Origin: Fidelibacterota bacterium
GTDB taxonomy: Bacteria > Fidelibacterota > Fidelibacteria > Fidelibacterales > Fidelibacteraceae
Reading direction: 5' to 3'
DNA length: 7,881 bases
Assembly (NCBI GenBank): GCA_030620575.1
Contig: JAUXEL010000075.1
Span: 1 to 7,881, forward strand
Below, in pieces: positions 5,548-7,881 of the stretch; positions within the stretch are counted from its first letter, which is position 1, and the number at the start of each line of letters is the position of its first letter. The position numbers and the translations under genes are program-made. Below the pieces are notes generated by a model. It saw only the letters and a program-made list of their open reading frames with translations. It was not told the origin of the DNA and did not search any database.

Positions 5548-7608
5548 TCAATGTTTTATTAAAATAACCCCGGAACCGGGCTCAAGGGTAATATAATTCA
5601 GTATATGTTTGCTGTCGAAGGAATATGTGCTGAATAAACACGTCCACATGCCTCCGGGTAAATTATAATATGCCGGTTTATTCTGTGAGCCGTTCACCAT
5701 GATGATAAATTCATTATTGTTATTTGGGTCCGGCATAATATGGTAACCAATTCCAAATTCACTGTCGGCATAAAAAGGCTCAATAGATTCACGCGGAGCC
5801 TTTCGCAGCCGTGGATAAACCTGGCGCAGTCGCAGCATGGTAGAGTAAAAATCAATAAGTTCCTGATTTTGTTTTGCAATGGTATAATTAATGTAGTTTG
5901 TGGAATTATCTTTATTATATGAATTATGATCTGTTTTTCCCTGCTGTGGATCGGGAATATCATTTACTTCAATGATCTTACTGCGACCGAATTCCTGTCC
6001 GGCATGCAGCATAGTAATGCCCTGTGAACTACCGAGAATAAAGGCACCAAGTTTGTGAAACTGCAGTTCTTCCGGAGTGAGTTCCCCATGAGATATAATA
6101 TCCTCAATAATATCATTTTCGCTATTTTTTCTTAGATAAAGTCGCACAAAATCACCAAAGGTATTATCATCGTGGGATTCGAGATAATTGACAGAATGCC
6201 GCGCATCAACATATTGCCCGCCGTCCCGGCGCAGGGAACCCATTAAAAAGCGCATTACATTGGTCCGGGAAACGCCTTCGTCCCAGCGACCGAAAATAAA
6301 TCCCGGGCGATTATAAGGATTTTGTCCTTTAATGCCGTTACGAAACTGGTCATTCCAGGATGACCATCCCAAGTCGCTAAAATGATCAGGATTATATGTC
6401 CCGCCCCAAGGCTCCGCGATGATAACAACATTCGGGTTTACTTTTCTGGCTTCACGAATGATCTGTTTTAGGGTTTCATCATCGATCATAGAAGCCAGAT
6501 CAAAACGAAATCCATCAATATGGTATTCTTGCATCCAATACAGTACACTCTCGACAATTAGTTTACGTGCCATAGGGCGCTCAGTTTTAAAATCATTGCC
6601 GCAACCGCTTATACTGATAAAATCGTCATTTTCATTTAGACGGTAATAATATTTTTTATCAATCAACTTAAAGGGATTAAGGTCATAAGTGCTGGTGTGA
6701 TTATATACCACATCCATAATTACGGCAATTCCGGATGTATGCAGAGCTTTGATCAGGGTCTTGAATTCATCAACAGCCCGCCCCTTGTCGTCAATGTAGG
6801 TGTCCGCTTTCAGATTTCCGCGCGAACTATAATAGTTTTCCGGCGCAAAGAAAAAGGTGCTCATATACCCCCAATGGTTGCGGGCATAAGGATTCCAGGT
6901 GTTGGACAGCGCAGTGGAGGTATCTTTATAGGGAATTTCAATATTGGCAAATTCTTGCAGAGGCAGGAATTCCACTGCATTAATACCGAGTTTTTTTATA
7001 TAATTGATTTTGTCAATGGCCGCAAGATAAGTTCCCGGATTATCCGCGTTTGCACTGGGATGTGCCGTAAGATCCCGGACATTGATTTCATAAATAATTA
7101 GATCACGCGGATCCTTAATAGTAATCCAGGTATCGTTACCCCAGTCAAAATTGCTTTTATGGATATAACTTCTGGCATTAATATGATAATTGTTTTGTGT
7201 GGAAACAGAGGTGGAATACGGATCAGCTATCAAGGTAGTTTGATTAAACATATCACCGGGATCGTTCGTTGCACTTATATAATATCCGTAATATTTATTC
7301 CACAGACGTTTATTGATAGATATCTCCCACACACCTTGATCATCACGGTGCATGTAGTAACTAATATAGGCGGGACCTTTTGCTGAGTTAAACAGGGCAA
7401 GTTCCACCATTGCGGCGCGAGGCGCGAAGACCCGGAAAACAGAGCGACCGTTTTCAACATGATACCCCAAGGCCTTATCGGAATACAATTTATCGAATTG
7501 TGACACAAGAAATGGGATTTCCGGTTTTACCGGTTGAGTTGTTGAGTCCTGAAATGCACAATGGAAAAAAGGTATAACAACAAGTAATAGCAGGTACACT
7601 TTTTTCAT
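5548..7608 (-). CDS. Exported GH13 pullulanase/isoamylase-like debranching enzyme
   Basis: This 686-residue alpha-glucan hydrolase is probably active on alpha-1,6 branches of glycogen, starch or pullulan. Residues 1-19 form a signal peptide (MKK then a Leu/Val-rich core). Cys17 could be lipidated, but FFHC is a poor lipobox, so periplasmic release is equally possible. A CBM48-like beta domain lies at about 45-150 (VFRVFAPRAAMVEL, 57-70). The GH13 barrel (about 165-590) has region I DVVYNH (299-304), region II GFRFDLASM (366-374, nucleophile Asp370), region III IIAEPWGG (396-403, acid/base Glu399) and region IV ESHDDN (477-482, Asp480). GCGNDFKTERPMARK (335-349) is typical of pullulanase/GlgX relatives. 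The type I pullulanase YNWGYDP motif is replaced by NHWGYMS (244-250), so bond specificity is uncertain. A C-terminal beta domain follows (about 595-686). GGAG (complement of 7619-7622) lies ten bases before the ATG. It is the first gene of a likely two-gene unit with the downstream Na+ symporter. Confidence 0.88.
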   Translation of the reverse strand: MKKVYLLLLVVIPFFHCAFQDSTTQPVKPEIPFLVSQFDKLYSDKALGYHVENGRSVFRVFAPRAAMVELALFNSAKGPAYISYYMHRDDQGVWEISINKRLWNKYYGYYISATNDPGDMFNQTTLIADPYSTSVSTQNNYHINARSYIHKSNFDWGNDTWITIKDPRDLIIYEINVRDLTAHPSANADNPGTYLAAIDKINYIKKLGINAVEFLPLQEFANIEIPYKDTSTALSNTWNPYARNHWGYMSTFFFAPENYYSSRGNLKADTYIDDKGRAVDEFKTLIKALHTSGIAVIMDVVYNHTSTYDLNPFKLIDKKYYYRLNENDDFISISGCGNDFKTERPMARKLIVESVLYWMQEYHIDGFRFDLASMIDDETLKQIIREARKVNPNVVIIAEPWGGTYNPDHFSDLGWSSWNDQFRNGIKGQNPYNRPGFIFGRWDEGVSRTNVMRFLMGSLRRDGGQYVDARHSVNYLESHDDNTFGDFVRLYLRKNSENDIIEDIISHGELTPEELQFHKLGAFILGSSQGITMLHAGQEFGRSKIIEVNDIPDPQQGKTDHNSYNKDNSTNYINYTIAKQNQELIDFYSTMLRLRQVYPRLRKAPRESIEPFYADSEFGIGYHIMPDPNNNNEFIIMVNGSQNKPAYYNLPGGMWTCLFSTYSFDSKHILNYITLEPGSGVILIKH

Positions 7609-7638
7609 ACTGATGGTTCTCCATTTGATACAATGTTA

Positions 7639-7654
7639 AATATAGGAATATTCC
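7639..7654 (-). promoter_or_regulatory. Possible -10 box with adjacent palindrome, GH13 promoter
   Basis: On the minus strand TATATT (complement of 7639-7644) lies about 30 bases upstream of the GH13 start codon and is a fair -10 candidate. Immediately upstream is a perfect 10-base palindrome, GGAATATTCC (7645-7654), where a dimeric regulator could bind and compete with RNA polymerase. No good -35 was found, so this is tentative. Confidence 0.3.
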
Positions 7655-7770
7655 CGGTGAAAGCGCCACATATTTTTATTCATGTTCGAGAAATGAAAAA
7701 TGAAAGGAAATTTAACCCGTTGTGTGAAACACAAATTCAAGTCGCAAATTATCAAAAATACCATAAATAA

Positions 7771-7881
7771 TGTCATCTCGACCCCCGAGGGGTCGGGGTG
7801 GAAAGATCTCAAAATAATCAAATTAAGTTAAAGATTGTTCTTTTCTTTAATTTCCGTAAAATAATTTGAGATTTCTCTTCT
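7771..7881. repeat. Partial intergenic repeat (MITE-like) with GC hairpin, cut by window end
   Basis: CATCTCGACCCC (7774-7785) can fold with GGGGTCGGGGTG (7789-7800) around a three-base CGA loop, giving 12 pairs including two G-T wobbles. Just beyond, ATCTCAAA (7806-7813) is repeated inverted as TTTGAGAT (7865-7872), with partly matching flanks (GAAAG against TTTCTC). The TCATCTCGAC...GATCTC layout matches a non-coding repeat style that I recall from Bacteroidota and related genomes. No transposase lies in the window. The right end is missing, and the left boundary is judged from where the structure starts. Confidence 0.6.

Noticed and set aside
6697..7101. 134-residue plus-strand open frame opposite the GH13 gene
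   Set aside because: It is antisense to the catalytic barrel region of a well-supported GH13 protein, and no family similarity is seen.
7636..7821. 61-residue minus-strand open frame upstream of the GH13 gene
   Set aside because: It runs through the GC hairpin and AT-rich leader, has no Shine-Dalgarno or recognisable domain, and its start lies inside the intergenic repeat.

Overview
The window reads as chromosomal DNA of a moderately AT-rich (around 40% GC by eye), probably Gram-negative bacterium. It holds five complete protein genes in two convergent blocks, and no RNA gene or CRISPR array was seen. Clear Shine-Dalgarno sequences (GGAGG or AAGGAG type) precede four of the five genes, which argues against typical Bacteroidota. 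The secreted GH13 enzyme, the Na+/solute symporter and the short intergenic repeats would fit another FCB-like lineage (Calditrichota, Ignavibacteria, Marinimicrobia or KSB1 type). That placement is inference, not proof.

Left block, plus strand (183-3443): three closely spaced genes, DegV/FakB-like, DAK2-domain FakA-like and PlsY-like. In well-studied bacteria FakB binds a fatty acid, FakA phosphorylates it to acyl-phosphate, and PlsY transfers the acyl group to glycerol-3-phosphate. The three genes therefore spell out one route from free fatty acid to lysophosphatidic acid. All three proteins depart from their family signatures at specific places: LNNT instead of LSGT in FakB, a lost QTMNPST-type motif in FakA, and GGGSV instead of GGKGV in PlsY. 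The operon may thus be a divergent variant. Two annotated starts are moved downstream because the Shine-Dalgarno sequences demand it (183 and 2697).

Middle (3444-3629): a compact junction with a hairpin around the plsY stop codon, two adjacent tandem arrays of different heptamers (YAATGGA and CTAAACT), and a strong bidirectional intrinsic terminator serving the converging blocks. The CTAAACT array also occurs upstream of the left block (60-88), so the lipid operon is bracketed by the same repeat in the same orientation.

Right block, minus strand (7608 to 3630): an exported GH13 pullulanase/isoamylase-like enzyme followed 79 nt later by a sodium/solute symporter. They suggest degradation of an alpha-glucan outside the cytoplasm and Na+-driven uptake of a small solute, perhaps a sugar. 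The right edge (7771-7881) carries part of a non-coding repeat with a very stable GC hairpin and inverted ends, cut by the window end.

No intergenic gap exceeds 300 bases. No wholly new multi-gene system is evident. The most interesting signals are the divergent acyl-phosphate operon and the heptamer arrays around it.
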